Positions 16,417-24,357 of a DNA stretch of 48,864 bases are shown here, one piece after another (position 1 is the stretch's first letter; each line of letters begins with the position of its first letter). Source of the DNA: an uncultured Lachnospiraceae bacterium (lineage in GTDB: Bacteria > Bacillota > Clostridia > Lachnospirales > Lachnospiraceae); the NCBI GenBank assembly GCA_910588815.1, contig CAJUQY010000019.1:1-48864 (forward strand), read 5' to 3'. Below the pieces are notes generated by a model. The model searched no databases, was not told the origin of the DNA, and worked only from the letters and a program-made list of their open reading frames with translations. Position numbers and translations under genes: made by a program.

Positions 16417-17853
16417 ATGAGTACAGAGAATCATGATTTTCGGACAGAGGAAGATTCCATAGGGACAAAAGCGGTTCCCGGCGGAGTATATTACGGAGTA
16501 CAATCCCTCCGCGCCGCAGAGAATTTCCGCATCACGGGACTGAATATGCATCCGGAGATCATCAACAGCCTGGCCTACATCAAGAAGGCAGCCGCTGTTA
16601 CAAACTGTGAAGTCGGGATTCTGGACAGAAAGATTGCCGACGCCATTGCGAAAGCCTGCGACGAGATCTTAGAGGGAAAAATGCATGAGGATTTTATCGT
16701 CGACCCGATACAGGGGGGAGCCGGCACATCCATCAACATGAATGCCAATGAGGTGATCGCCAACCGCGCCATTGAGATTTTAGGAGGACACAAGGGAGAA
16801 TATTCCATCGTAAACCCCAACGATCATGTAAACTGCGGACAGTCCACCAATGATGTCATACCGACCGCCGGAAAAATGACTTCTCTGCGTCTGTTAAAAA
16901 ATCTCAAGCACGAGCTGCTCAGGCTCCACAAAGCCCTGGTGGCAAAGGCAGAAGAATTCGACGACGTGATCAAGATGGGACGTACTCAGATGCAGGATGC
17001 GGTGCCGATCCGCCTGGGACAGGAATTCAGGGCGTATTCCGTCGCGATCATGCGGGATATCAGACGTATGGATAAAGCCATGGAGGAAATGTGTTTCCTG
17101 AATATGGGGGGCACTGCGGTGGGGACGGGAATCAACGCAGACCCTGCTTATCTGAAACGGATCGTTCCCAATCTGGCAGAGATTTCCGGCATGGAGCTGG
17201 TGCAGGCGTTCGACCTGATCGACGCCACCCAGAACCTGGATCCCTTTGTTGCCGTATCCGGCGCCATCAAGGCCTGCGCGGTCACATTGTCAAAAATTGC
17301 CAATGACCTTCGCCTGATGTCTTCCGGGCCCAGGGCCGGATTTGCAGAGATCAACCTGCCGGCAAGACAGAATGGCTCCTCCATCATGCCCGGAAAAGTG
17401 AATCCGGTGATCCCGGAGGTGGTCAATCAGGTGGCCTTCAACATTATCGGAAATGACGTGACCATCACCATGGCGGCAGAGGCAGGGCAGCTGGAACTGA
17501 ACGCCTTTGAACCGATCATTTTTTACTGTATGTTCCAGTCCATTGACACTCTGGCTTATGCGGTGCAGACTTTTGTCGATAATTGTGTTGTCGGCATTAC
17601 GGCCAATAAAACCAGATGCCGCTATCTGGTGGAGAACAGCGTTGGGATCATTACGGCCATCTGTCCTCATGTGGGATACCGGAAAGCCGCGGAAATCGCA
17701 AAGAAAGCGATGAAAACAGGAGAATCCGTCCGTTCCCTGATTCTGCAGGAGGGATTGCTGACGGACGGGGAGCTGGATGAGATCTTAGAGCCGGTACATA
17801 TGACGGAACCCGGAATCTCGGCCAAGGAATTGTTATTGAAAAAGAGACAATAA
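16417..17853 (+). CDS. aspA: Aspartate ammonia-lyase (aspartase)
   Basis: A 478-residue member of the fumarase/aspartase superfamily, converting aspartate to fumarate and ammonia. The signature GSSIMPGKVNPVIPE is near residue 325, with the substrate-site pieces GQSTNDVIPTA (near 145) and GRTQMQDAVPIRLGQEF (near 190). Length and overall sequence favour aspartase over class II fumarase, and a class I fumarase is encoded next, so a second fumarase is unneeded. CGGAGG lies 10 nt before the ATG. It is 99 nt downstream of malic enzyme, in the same orientation. Confidence 0.92.
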   Translation: MSTENHDFRTEEDSIGTKAVPGGVYYGVQSLRAAENFRITGLNMHPEIINSLAYIKKAAAVTNCEVGILDRKIADAIAKACDEILEGKMHEDFIVDPIQGGAGTSINMNANEVIANRAIEILGGHKGEYSIVNPNDHVNCGQSTNDVIPTAGKMTSLRLLKNLKHELLRLHKALVAKAEEFDDVIKMGRTQMQDAVPIRLGQEFRAYSVAIMRDIRRMDKAMEEMCFLNMGGTAVGTGINADPAYLKRIVPNLAEISGMELVQAFDLIDATQNLDPFVAVSGAIKACAVTLSKIANDLRLMSSGPRAGFAEINLPARQNGSSIMPGKVNPVIPEVVNQVAFNIIGNDVTITMAAEAGQLELNAFEPIIFYCMFQSIDTLAYAVQTFVDNCVVGITANKTRCRYLVENSVGIITAICPHVGYRKAAEIAKKAMKTGESVRSLILQEGLLTDGELDEILEPVHMTEPGISAKELLLKKRQ

Positions 17854-17962
17854 AAAGAGATGATAAAAAAGAGGGAATCAAAAGGCGCCAGATAAGAAAC
17901 CGTCAATATAAAGAGAAATCGTCAGTAAACAACGGAACAATAGAGCAGAAGGAGGCCAAGTT

Positions 17963-18805
17963 GTGCGAGAGATAGATGTAAGCGTGATCACAGACGTCGT
18001 AGAAAGGCTTTGCATTGAGGCAAATGAGCATCTGCCGGAGGATGTAAAATGTGCGATCAAAGATTGCCGCGCATGCGAGGACGGAGAAATCGCAAGGGGA
18101 GTCCTGGATAATATTATCGAGAACTTTGAGATCGCGGACAGGGAGTGTGTGCCGATCTGCCAGGATACCGGCATGGCGTGCGTATTCCTGGAGATCGGGC
18201 AGGACGTACACCTGGCAGGCGGCAGCCTTTCAGATGCCGTTGACGAGGGGGTGCGCCGCGGATATGACAAGGGATACCTTCGGAAATCCGTCGTAAAGGA
18301 TCCGGTACGCCGCGGCAACACAGGAGATAACACTCCAGCAGTGCTTTATACGGAAATTGTTCCAGGCGATCAGATCAAAGTGACGGTCGGGCCCAAGGGA
18401 TTTGGAAGCGAGAATATGAGCCGGATCCGTATGCTCAAGCCGTCCCAGGGTCTCCAGGGAATCAAAGACTTCATTCTGGAGGTGGTAGAGGCTGCGGGAC
18501 CGAATCCCTGCCCGCCCATGGTGGTGGGGGTGGGTATCGGCGGAACCTTTGACAAGGCGGCTTTCCTTGCGAAAAAGGCATTGATGAGGCCGATCGATTC
18601 CTCCAATCCGGATGAATTTTATGCGGCTCTGGAAAAAGAGATGCTGGAGAAGATCAATCAGTCAGGAATCGGACCCCAGGGCTTCGGGGGAAAGACGACG
18701 GCGATCGGATTGAACATAGAAACCATGCCGACACATATTGCGGGCATGCCATGTGCAGTCAATATTAACTGCCATGTGACACGTCACAAAACGGAGGTGA
18801 TCTGA
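17963..18805 (+). CDS. Class I fumarate hydratase, alpha subunit
   Basis: A 280-residue iron-sulfur subunit (TtdA/FumA N-terminal type) that with the next protein hydrates fumarate to malate. Three cysteines in family positions should bind the oxygen-sensitive [4Fe-4S] cluster: C66 (CQDTG), C183 (NPCPPM) and C270 (INCHVTRH). The GTG start at 17963 follows AAGGAGG. Tartrate dehydratase is a close alternative, but the aspartase and malic enzyme neighbours argue for fumarase. Translation of the beta subunit starts one base after this stop codon. Confidence 0.9.
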   Translation: MREIDVSVITDVVERLCIEANEHLPEDVKCAIKDCRACEDGEIARGVLDNIIENFEIADRECVPICQDTGMACVFLEIGQDVHLAGGSLSDAVDEGVRRGYDKGYLRKSVVKDPVRRGNTGDNTPAVLYTEIVPGDQIKVTVGPKGFGSENMSRIRMLKPSQGLQGIKDFILEVVEAAGPNPCPPMVVGVGIGGTFDKAAFLAKKALMRPIDSSNPDEFYAALEKEMLEKINQSGIGPQGFGGKTTAIGLNIETMPTHIAGMPCAVNINCHVTRHKTEVI

Positions 18806-18806
18806 G

Positions 18807-19370
18807 ATGGCGGCAAAGAAGATTACATTGCCACTCACAAAGGAACTGGCAAGGACACTGCACGCAGGCGACAGCGTACTTGTGACAGGAACAGTCTACA
18901 CATCCCGCGACGCGGGCCATAAGCGGATGTGCGAGGCGCTGGCGAGGGGAGAAGAGCTCCCCTTTGACCCGACAGATGCCACGATTTATTATGTAGGGCC
19001 GACTCCGGCAAAGCCGGGACAGGTCATCGGCTCCGCAGGGCCGACCACAAGCGGGCGTATGGATTCCTACGCACCGACGATGATGTCCGTGGGCGCGCGG
19101 GGGATGATCGGAAAGGGCGCCCGCCTTCCGGAAGTCATTGACGCGATGAAAAAGTATTCCGGCGTTTACTTCGGGGCCATCGGCGGGGCAGGAGCCCTGC
19201 TTGCGAAATGCATCAAAAAGGCAGAATTGATCGCCTACGAGGATTTGGGGGCGGAAGCGCTTAGAAAGCTTTATGTGGAGGATATGCCCCTTGTCGTCGT
19301 CATTGACAGCGAGGGAAATAACCTGTACGAGAGCGGCCGTGCCGCCTATCTGGAAGCGCGCAGAGGATGA
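18807..19370 (+). CDS. Class I fumarate hydratase, beta subunit
   Basis: A 187-residue swivel-domain subunit (Fe-S hydro-lyase beta type). Diagnostic stretches are VYTSRDAGHKRM near 31, YYVGPTPAKPGQVIGSAGPTTSGRMD near 62-87, and GAIGGAGALLAKCI near 123. It completes the substrate pocket with the alpha subunit. The ATG sits one base beyond the alpha stop, with GGAGGTGATC as ribosome site inside the alpha gene, so the two are coupled. It is the last gene of the island; a perfect 16-bp hairpin follows at 19551. Confidence 0.9.
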   Translation: MAAKKITLPLTKELARTLHAGDSVLVTGTVYTSRDAGHKRMCEALARGEELPFDPTDATIYYVGPTPAKPGQVIGSAGPTTSGRMDSYAPTMMSVGARGMIGKGARLPEVIDAMKKYSGVYFGAIGGAGALLAKCIKKAELIAYEDLGAEALRKLYVEDMPLVVVIDSEGNNLYESGRAAYLEARRG

Positions 19371-19390
19371 TCGCCAGAAGCTTGCCGGCA

Positions 19391-19550
19391 GTGTAAAATA
19401 TAAGGAACGACAAAAATTTTCTTGCTCCGCTTTCTGTTTCTCCCGTTCTGCCTGTCCTGCTCTTCGTCTTTCTCGTTCCGTGTTTTCCCGTTCTTCTTCC
19501 CGGCCCTGCCTGGGCAGCTCCTGCTCCCTCTCCCGGGATTTCATATAACT
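19391..19550. other. Pyrimidine-rich intergenic tract
   Basis: Most of a 371-nt gap. The plus strand is dominated by C and T (TTTCTC, GTCTTTCTCG, TTCTTCTTCCC repeats). The opposite strand would encode a low-complexity Arg/Glu-rich peptide, which I regard as a composition artefact. No promoter or RNA fold was recognised apart from the hairpin at its right end. Confidence 0.5.
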
Positions 19551-19586
19551 TATAGTAAACGACAAATTATTTTGTCGTTTACTATA
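19551..19586 (+). terminator. 16-bp perfect hairpin after the fumarase genes
   Basis: TATAGTAAACGACAAA (19551-19566) pairs perfectly with 19571-19586 across a TTAT loop, followed by GCTTTTCT. It is AT-rich with a modest T-run; either a terminator or an operator-like palindrome. Confidence 0.6.
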
Positions 19587-19741
19587 GCTTTTCTATGCTG
19601 ATCTGTCAAGAAAATTCTCAAATGTTTATAATATGTCAAGTATTGGAATTATGAATATCGGTCGAAATTATAGATAGGGGGAGATACCTTTAAATAAGAA
19701 AAAATAAATGGTTTTATCGGAAGCAGATGGGAGAAGGCTTT

Positions 19742-20143
19742 ATGAAGATGACAAGGAAAAAACTTTTGGCTCTTTTATTTCTTGGAGGGTTGGTTGTTTT
19801 TTTATTGTGGTTCAATAGTCCGAAACCGTTAATTGAAAAAAACGCGGAGGTACATTGGATCAGCTATTACAATGAAGATATAACCGGGCAGGTAAATCTT
19901 GAAAATTTAAAGAATTTATTGTGTACATATAAAAAAAAGAGAACTTTAAAAAGTTATTTTCCTTATCGTACAGAGGATTTATTTATAGAGATAGGAGTCC
20001 GTGATGAAGGGGGGCCTCGGCATATCCTCTTAGGAAAAAATTGTATTTATTACAGGAGCGGAAGATGGATCACAGAAGTCTGGGAGATCCAGAATGGCGA
20101 GGATTTATTGGAAAAGGTGTTGTCCGTAATAGGTGAGATATAA
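19742..20143 (+). CDS. Small membrane-anchored protein of unknown function
   Basis: A 133-residue protein I do not recognise. It has a basic start (MKMTRKKL), one hydrophobic segment (about residues 8-24, LLALLFLGGLVVFLLWF) and a soluble, probably extracytoplasmic domain rich in aromatic and charged residues. It is much more AT-rich than the fumarase genes before it, which suggests a different origin. ATG 19742 follows GAGAAGG; ATG 19727 is an alternative. It overlaps by one base (TAATG) with a 53-codon frame. Confidence 0.6.
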   Translation: MKMTRKKLLALLFLGGLVVFLLWFNSPKPLIEKNAEVHWISYYNEDITGQVNLENLKNLLCTYKKKRTLKSYFPYRTEDLFIEIGVRDEGGPRHILLGKNCIYYRSGRWITEVWEIQNGEDLLEKVLSVIGEI

Positions 20144-20304
20144 TGATTTATGAAGGTAGTACTGTTTCTTTGCTTGCAGCGGAGAATGAAACATTAAATG
20201 TGGCTTCTGAGGATGTTTTGACGCCAATGAAAAAAAATGACGGCAAGCCTGTCGAGCAGAGAAGGCTCCCATCCGTAAAGCCCCTATTCCTTCGAGCTGT
20301 TTGA
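20143..20304 (+). CDS. Possible 53-aa ORF, uncertain
   Basis: An ATG that overlaps the previous stop codon (TAATG) opens a 53-codon frame with no hydrophobic segment and no recognisable motif. The only support is the coupled start. It could be a gene remnant; the remaining stretch 20305-20423 holds a possible TATAAT at 20358-20363 for the response regulator gene and nothing else I can identify. Confidence 0.2.
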   Translation: MIYEGSTVSLLAAENETLNVASEDVLTPMKKNDGKPVEQRRLPSVKPLFLRAV

Positions 20305-20423
20305 TGTGAGTAAAAATAAGAAATAAAAAGTGGTTTCCTAAACCTCCTGGTATCCCTTATAATAGAAGAGACGGGTAAGACAGAGAAGAAAAATGGCAAA
20401 AAACGAAGGAGGGGAATGACTGG

Positions 20424-21140
20424 ATGCTGAAGATCGGAATCTGTGACGACAATGTTGAAATCAGGAGACTCCTGCATTCTTTTTGTGAGCGTTTTTTTGG
20501 AGAAGATTCCTGTGTGATCAGTCAGTATGCATCGGGGGAAGAGTTTTTTGAGAAGGGATGTGGGGAAGAATATCCGGATATCCTGCTCCTGGATATTGAG
20601 ATGGAGGGCATGGACGGGATACAGATCAAAAATATCCTCCAGAGACAGAAGCGGGAGGTGCGGATCCTCTTTGTGACCAGCCACGAGGAGCTGGCTCTGG
20701 AGGGGTACGGAAAGCATGTGTTCGGTTTTCTCGTAAAGCCCTTTGACTACGAACAGCTTGAGCGAAAGCTCAGACCGGCGGCGGAGGATCTGGAGCAGGC
20801 CAAACGGTATGTGACGTTACATATGAATGGGCCGGGCAGGCGGGTCCGGCTGTCGGAGATCCTCTATATAGAAGCCGACGGAAAGTACGCGAGATTTCAT
20901 CTGGAGGCAGATGGGAGGCCGCTTTATGGTGAGAGGAGCATCGGTACATGGGAAGAGGAACTGGCGGGAAGCGATTTTGCCATGTCCCATAAAAGCTATC
21001 TGGTCAATCTGGCCTGGGTGAAGCAGATCCGGGATACGGACCTGCTGCTGAAAAACGGGGAGACAGTCCGGGTGAGCCGGAGGATGAAAACGGGCTTCAG
21101 GGAGAAATACAAAGCTTATATATTTCGGAACGCAAGGTGA
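20424..21140 (+). CDS. LytTR-family response regulator (AgrA type)
   Basis: A 238-residue response regulator. The receiver domain has the acidic pair D8/D9, phospho-acceptor D57 (LLLDIEM) and the Lys of KPFDY near 112. From about residue 132 a LytTR DNA-binding domain follows (RVRLSEILYIEADGKYARFHL, then FAMSHKSYLVNLAWVKQI). LytTR proteins bind paired 9-bp direct repeats, and such a pair occurs at 22435-22463 just downstream of the kinase gene. GGAGGGGA precedes the start. It is followed at once by its sensor kinase, as in agr-like loci, but with no AgrB or AgrD in view. Confidence 0.92.
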   Translation: MLKIGICDDNVEIRRLLHSFCERFFGEDSCVISQYASGEEFFEKGCGEEYPDILLLDIEMEGMDGIQIKNILQRQKREVRILFVTSHEELALEGYGKHVFGFLVKPFDYEQLERKLRPAAEDLEQAKRYVTLHMNGPGRRVRLSEILYIEADGKYARFHLEADGRPLYGERSIGTWEEELAGSDFAMSHKSYLVNLAWVKQIRDTDLLLKNGETVRVSRRMKTGFREKYKAYIFRNAR

Positions 21141-21154
21141 GAGGAGGGGGCGGG

Positions 21155-22435
21155 ATGGATAACGCAGCAATGCAGCTTCTGTATGCAGTGGAGAATATTC
21201 TCTGTATGAGAGGGATTCTTCAGGTGGAGTTTACAGAGAAGAAGGGCAGACTGGCAGCGGCCGGGATTTCCTTTGCAGGAATGCTGGTTTTTCAGAGCAT
21301 GGTGGGCTTTGGTGAAAACATGGTTCCGGTATTCCTGGGAAGCAGACTTCTGCTGGCGCTGATGATATTTTCCGGCGGGGTGGGAGTGAATATACTCAAG
21401 TTTTTGTTTTGTATTTTTTATATGAGCGTTTTGACGGATCCGGTGGAGACTTTGTTATTTATTGGAGAAAGACATTTTGCTTTTTATTGGAGAGAACCGG
21501 TAGGACTTATACTCTATGATTTAGCTTTTATAGGAATACTTGCAGCTATGGCATGGCTAATCAGTAAACATGATATTTGGAAAGATAGGATCCGTTCCAT
21601 TCCTGTACACTATTATGCCATCGGATTGGCGTTAAGTTTTTGTGCCGATGTCATTGCGTATTTTGTAAAAACGGCAGAGCCGGGAATGCCGCTGCCGATG
21701 AAGGATTTTGTGGATATTTTGTGTACGCTGTTGGTGGAGGCGATTTATCTGGTATGGGTGTTTCTCGTCGTACTGGATAACCACAGGAGGCGCTATCAGC
21801 GTGAAAGCCAGCTAAAGAGCCGCTATCTGGAAATGGCAAGGGCTCATTATCAGTCTTTGGAAGCCCATGTGGCCGAGGTGCGGAGGATCCGGCATGATAT
21901 GAGATATCATCTTGCTGTAATCGGGAATTATCTGAAGCAGGGGAAAACAAAGGAAGCATCGGACTATCTGGAAGAAGAGGGGATTCGTCTGGACAGCCTG
22001 ACGGCGCTGCCCTTTGATACGGGAAATCAGTTGGCCAGCGCGGTGGTCGCATATGAAAAGGGCAGGATGGCGCCGGACATGTCACTGTACTGCGAAGGAA
22101 AGCTTCCAAAAGATATGAAGGTGCAGGATTATGATCTCTGCTGCATCTTTTCCAATTTGCTGTCCAATGCGAGGGAGGCCTGTGAGCGGCTGACGGAAAA
22201 AGAGAAAGCGGTTGTTCTGCGGCTGAAGCAGACGGAGGGGAGAATGGCGCTTCTGGTGGAAAATCCGATCGAGTGGGAGATTGATACAAAGAATCTGATT
22301 TCCCATACGACAAAAGAAAATAATTCGGAACATGGATACGGGCTTTTGAACGTAAAAGAGGCCGTAGAGGCTTATCAGGGGGAGTTTGACATCTCTGCGG
22401 AGGACGGAATGTTCAGGGTAAGGATTATCATATGA
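21155..22435 (+). CDS. GHKL sensor histidine kinase (AgrC type)
   Basis: A 426-residue membrane kinase. About six hydrophobic segments occupy residues 1-205, followed by a coiled linker and a GHKL catalytic domain: H-box RRIRHDMRYHL near residue 248, N-box NLLSNAREAC near 333, G-box HGYGLLNVKEAV near 390. This is the architecture of peptide-sensing AgrC-like kinases. ATG 21155 follows GAGGAGGGGG; the nominal upstream GTG overlaps the regulator stop and is rejected. Its stop codon overlaps the first LytTR-type repeat of the control region downstream. Confidence 0.9.
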   Translation: MDNAAMQLLYAVENILCMRGILQVEFTEKKGRLAAAGISFAGMLVFQSMVGFGENMVPVFLGSRLLLALMIFSGGVGVNILKFLFCIFYMSVLTDPVETLLFIGERHFAFYWREPVGLILYDLAFIGILAAMAWLISKHDIWKDRIRSIPVHYYAIGLALSFCADVIAYFVKTAEPGMPLPMKDFVDILCTLLVEAIYLVWVFLVVLDNHRRRYQRESQLKSRYLEMARAHYQSLEAHVAEVRRIRHDMRYHLAVIGNYLKQGKTKEASDYLEEEGIRLDSLTALPFDTGNQLASAVVAYEKGRMAPDMSLYCEGKLPKDMKVQDYDLCCIFSNLLSNAREACERLTEKEKAVVLRLKQTEGRMALLVENPIEWEIDTKNLISHTTKENNSEHGYGLLNVKEAVEAYQGEFDISAEDGMFRVRIII

Positions 22436-22463
22436 CCGTTTATTCCAAAAAACGACCGTTTAT
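22435..22463 (+). promoter_or_regulatory. Tandem LytTR-type binding repeats
   Basis: ACCGTTTAT occurs at 22435-22443 and 22455-22463, within an exact 13-bp direct repeat (GACCGTTTATTCC at 22434 and 22454). The 9-mer fits the published LytTR consensus (T/A)(A/C)(C/A)GTTN(A/G)(T/G) in every position. The 20-bp repeat period (about two turns) suits binding of a dimer to one face. The regulator encoded at 20424 is the natural ligand. Confidence 0.75.
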
Positions 22464-22473
22464 TCCTGCAGGC

Positions 22474-22502
22474 TGGAAAGCTTTTCGCTTTTCTGGTATG
22501 GT
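22474..22502 (+). promoter_or_regulatory. Weak promoter downstream of the LytTR repeats
   Basis: TGGAAA at 22474-22479 and TATGGT at 22497-22502, 17-nt spacer. It is poor enough to need an activator, and the repeats end 10 bp before the -35 box, a usual activator position. Confidence 0.5.
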
Positions 22503-22534
22503 GGGATTATAAAAACGGAAGGGAGGGGAAGGTT

Positions 22535-22597
22535 ATGTGGCTGAGTGATGATTTTTCAATTATAGAGTGGCTGAAGAAGCTGCTGGGCGGGAAGTAG
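22535..22597 (+). CDS. 20-aa amphipathic peptide, PSM-like candidate
   Basis: A 20-codon frame with a strong ribosome site (AGGGAGGGG, 6 nt before ATG) and stop TAG. The peptide is MWLSDDFSIIEWLKKLLGGK. Hydrophobic residues at 2, 3, 7, 9, 10, 12, 13, 16 and 17 fall on one helical face with acidic residues first and lysines last, giving an amphipathic helix without a signal peptide or cysteine. Staphylococcal phenol-soluble modulins have the same length, leaderless start and a GK-type end, and AgrA binds their promoters directly. Here the gene lies 100 nt after an AgrC-type kinase and just downstream of paired LytTR sites. It could be a secreted toxin, a signal, or a chance frame; the convergence of signals makes chance less likely. 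Confidence 0.6.
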   Translation: MWLSDDFSIIEWLKKLLGGK

Positions 22598-22635
22598 AGT
22601 ATGCTGCTTGTTGAATAAGAAGATGCTTGGGGAGT

Positions 22636-22740
22636 GTGCATAGTGAACAGGAAAAGGAAAGTTTGACGGAAGCGTATGAAGAGAGATTTGTTGATTTTCC
22701 TTCCCTGCTCTGCAGTGTATTTCTATTTCTAAGATTGTAA
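22636..22740 (+). CDS. Possible 34-aa peptide, uncertain
   Basis: A GTG frame preceded closely by GGGGAG, encoding an acidic N-terminal half and a hydrophobic C-terminal half with one Cys (FPSLLCSVFLFLRL). The spacing to the ribosome site is too short for comfort. It is listed because a second short peptide would matter in this locus. It does not have the AgrD layout. The following 22741-22822 contains an unused AGGAGG at about 22750 and no start codon near it. Confidence 0.2.
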   Translation: MHSEQEKESLTEAYEERFVDFPSLLCSVFLFLRL

Positions 22741-22822
22741 GAAACAAAGAGGAGGAAAGGTACAACAAGATTTTTTATATCTTGTCTGTGCCTTGAGCAA
22801 AGCGAAAGGAATGATAAAATTT

Positions 22823-23524
22823 ATGAGAAAAACTACAAAAAGTTTATTGTTAATTTGTGTGTTTATTATATCGATGTCTTTAAATGCAATGGCGGCGGCT
22901 GATACAAAAACGGATGATAAAGTTGGGGTGGAAGTATCAGATAAGCTTATTGAGATCTGTGAGAACTTTTTTGAAACATCAACAGGTGAATACCGCGCAA
23001 TAGATAAGACAGGGAATGATGTGACAAACGAGTTTTATAACCAATATAAGGCTGCATATGACAATCGAGAATATGAGGTGCTTTCCGATGCGATAGCTGA
23101 TGAATTAATGTGTATAAAATGGAGAGATGTTCAACAGGTGGGAATGGCAAGGTCTAGTTTAATACCAGTAACTGTAAGGGATGAATTTTACGCTTTGGGT
23201 CAAACAAAAAAGCTGCTAAATGGTAAAAAAACCTTTGAAATGGTTTATAGTATAAAAGGTACTTTTCAATTTGTAAGCAATACTGGTGAGATTAGGAGTT
23301 ATAGTAATCCGACCTTTAACATGGAGTGGTTTTCCGCTGGTGCTGCTTTTGATTATCAGTTACATAATTTGTCTACAAATGCAGTTAAACGAGGCAGTAA
23401 CAGGGTTGATTTTTCAGCGAAGTTTTATATAAACTTGTCTGGAAACTATGAAGGAGTTTCAATAGGATATGAGATTGTTGGTCCTTTTAGCGGAATTGTT
23501 TCAGGGTATGGAGAGGTTATATAA
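22823..23524 (+). CDS. Secreted protein of unknown family, paralog 1
   Basis: A 233-residue protein with a classical signal peptide (MRKTTKSLLLICVFIISMSL, then NAMAA as cleavage region). The mature part starts with an acidic helix-like region (SDKLIEICENFFETSTGEYRA) and continues with a beta-rich half. I do not recognise the family. It is clearly paralogous to the next protein: the shared pattern includes FFET, GxYRA, DKxGNDVT and a W at the end of the first half. The gene is AT-rich. The start is uncertain: ATG 22811 lies only 2 nt after AAAGGA, ATG 22823 lies 14 nt after it. Position beside the LytTR locus suggests shared control, but no second repeat pair was found. Confidence 0.75.
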   Translation: MRKTTKSLLLICVFIISMSLNAMAAADTKTDDKVGVEVSDKLIEICENFFETSTGEYRAIDKTGNDVTNEFYNQYKAAYDNREYEVLSDAIADELMCIKWRDVQQVGMARSSLIPVTVRDEFYALGQTKKLLNGKKTFEMVYSIKGTFQFVSNTGEIRSYSNPTFNMEWFSAGAAFDYQLHNLSTNAVKRGSNRVDFSAKFYINLSGNYEGVSIGYEIVGPFSGIVSGYGEVI

Positions 23525-23607
23525 ACTTGAAATGCTAGACGGTTTTATAATTGGTATGTGACTTCCTGTTTTCTATGAAAATGGCTTTAGAAAAATGGAG
23601 GAAAAAT

Positions 23608-24309
23608 ATGAAAAGAACGATAAGAAAGATGCGCTATATCATCATGGCTGTTGTATATATTTGTCTGTTTTCAACGACGGCTTTGGCAGCAGAGTATTCT
23701 AAAGAAGCAGAACGATACGGGCCATTAGAATTGTTTACCGAAGTATGTGAGGGCTTTTTTGAAACCCACAGAGGAACATATCGTGCTCTTGACAAAGATG
23801 GTAATGATGTAACAGACAAGTTTTTGGAAGAATATCAAATGGCATATGAAAATGGCCAGTATTCTATAATTGCGGAGGGATTTGACAACGAGTTATCAAC
23901 CATAACTTGGGCAGAAGATATCGAAAAAACTCGGAACACGAGAGACCTCACAATAAGTGATTCGGTAAAACAGATTTTTTATATTAGAGAAACAGTGACA
24001 TTTGGGGTACAAAAAGAATCTTTTGAGTTGAAAGTGGCTGTTGGTGGAGATTATGAGTATTTAAACTCTACGGGGATAATCATTGGACATGACCAAGGGT
24101 CATTTACTACGGTATCTTATTCAGCAGCTTCATATTGTTCATGCAATGTGAGTAATGTGACAACGAATGGGAAATTGTCTTCTAACAAAAAAAGTGTTTG
24201 TTTTTCAGCAACATTTAATGTAACTTTTTCGTTTAAAAAGTTGGGGGTGGAAACAGATAAAAAAGTTTTAGGCCCGTACACTAAAAGTGTAACAGGATTT
24301 TCGCATTAA
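23608..24309 (+). CDS. Secreted protein of unknown family, paralog 2
   Basis: A 233-residue protein with a signal peptide (basic MKRTIRKMRY, hydrophobic IIMAVVYICLFSTTALAA). Its mature N-terminal half matches paralog 1 (EVCEGFFETHRGTYRALDKD, GNDVTDKF, MAYENGQY). The C-terminal half is Ser/Thr/Lys-rich and diverges. ATG 23608 follows TGGAGG. The pair has the same length, orientation and base composition, so it arose by tandem duplication. A hairpin terminator follows at 24326. Function unknown. Confidence 0.75.
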   Translation: MKRTIRKMRYIIMAVVYICLFSTTALAAEYSKEAERYGPLELFTEVCEGFFETHRGTYRALDKDGNDVTDKFLEEYQMAYENGQYSIIAEGFDNELSTITWAEDIEKTRNTRDLTISDSVKQIFYIRETVTFGVQKESFELKVAVGGDYEYLNSTGIIIGHDQGSFTTVSYSAASYCSCNVSNVTTNGKLSSNKKSVCFSATFNVTFSFKKLGVETDKKVLGPYTKSVTGFSH

Positions 24310-24325
24310 AGATTATTTTAATATT

Positions 24326-24357
24326 GTGCGAGGTAAGCATTTCCGCTTACCTCGCAC
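24326..24357 (+). terminator. 13-bp perfect hairpin after the secreted paralogs
   Basis: GTGCGAGGTAAGC (24326-24338) pairs with GCTTACCTCGCAC (24345-24357) around ATTTCC. The T-run is weak (TTGAATATT). It is likely the end of the two-gene secreted unit. Confidence 0.65.

Noticed and set aside
18765..19565. Minus-strand Arg/Glu-rich frame
   Set aside because: It is antisense to the fumarase beta gene and the low-complexity part reflects the pyrimidine tract.
22676..22732. 18-codon hydrophobic peptide as an AgrD-type autoinducer precursor
   Set aside because: Poor ribosome site, wrong layout (no amphipathic leader or charged tail), and no AgrB gene in the window.
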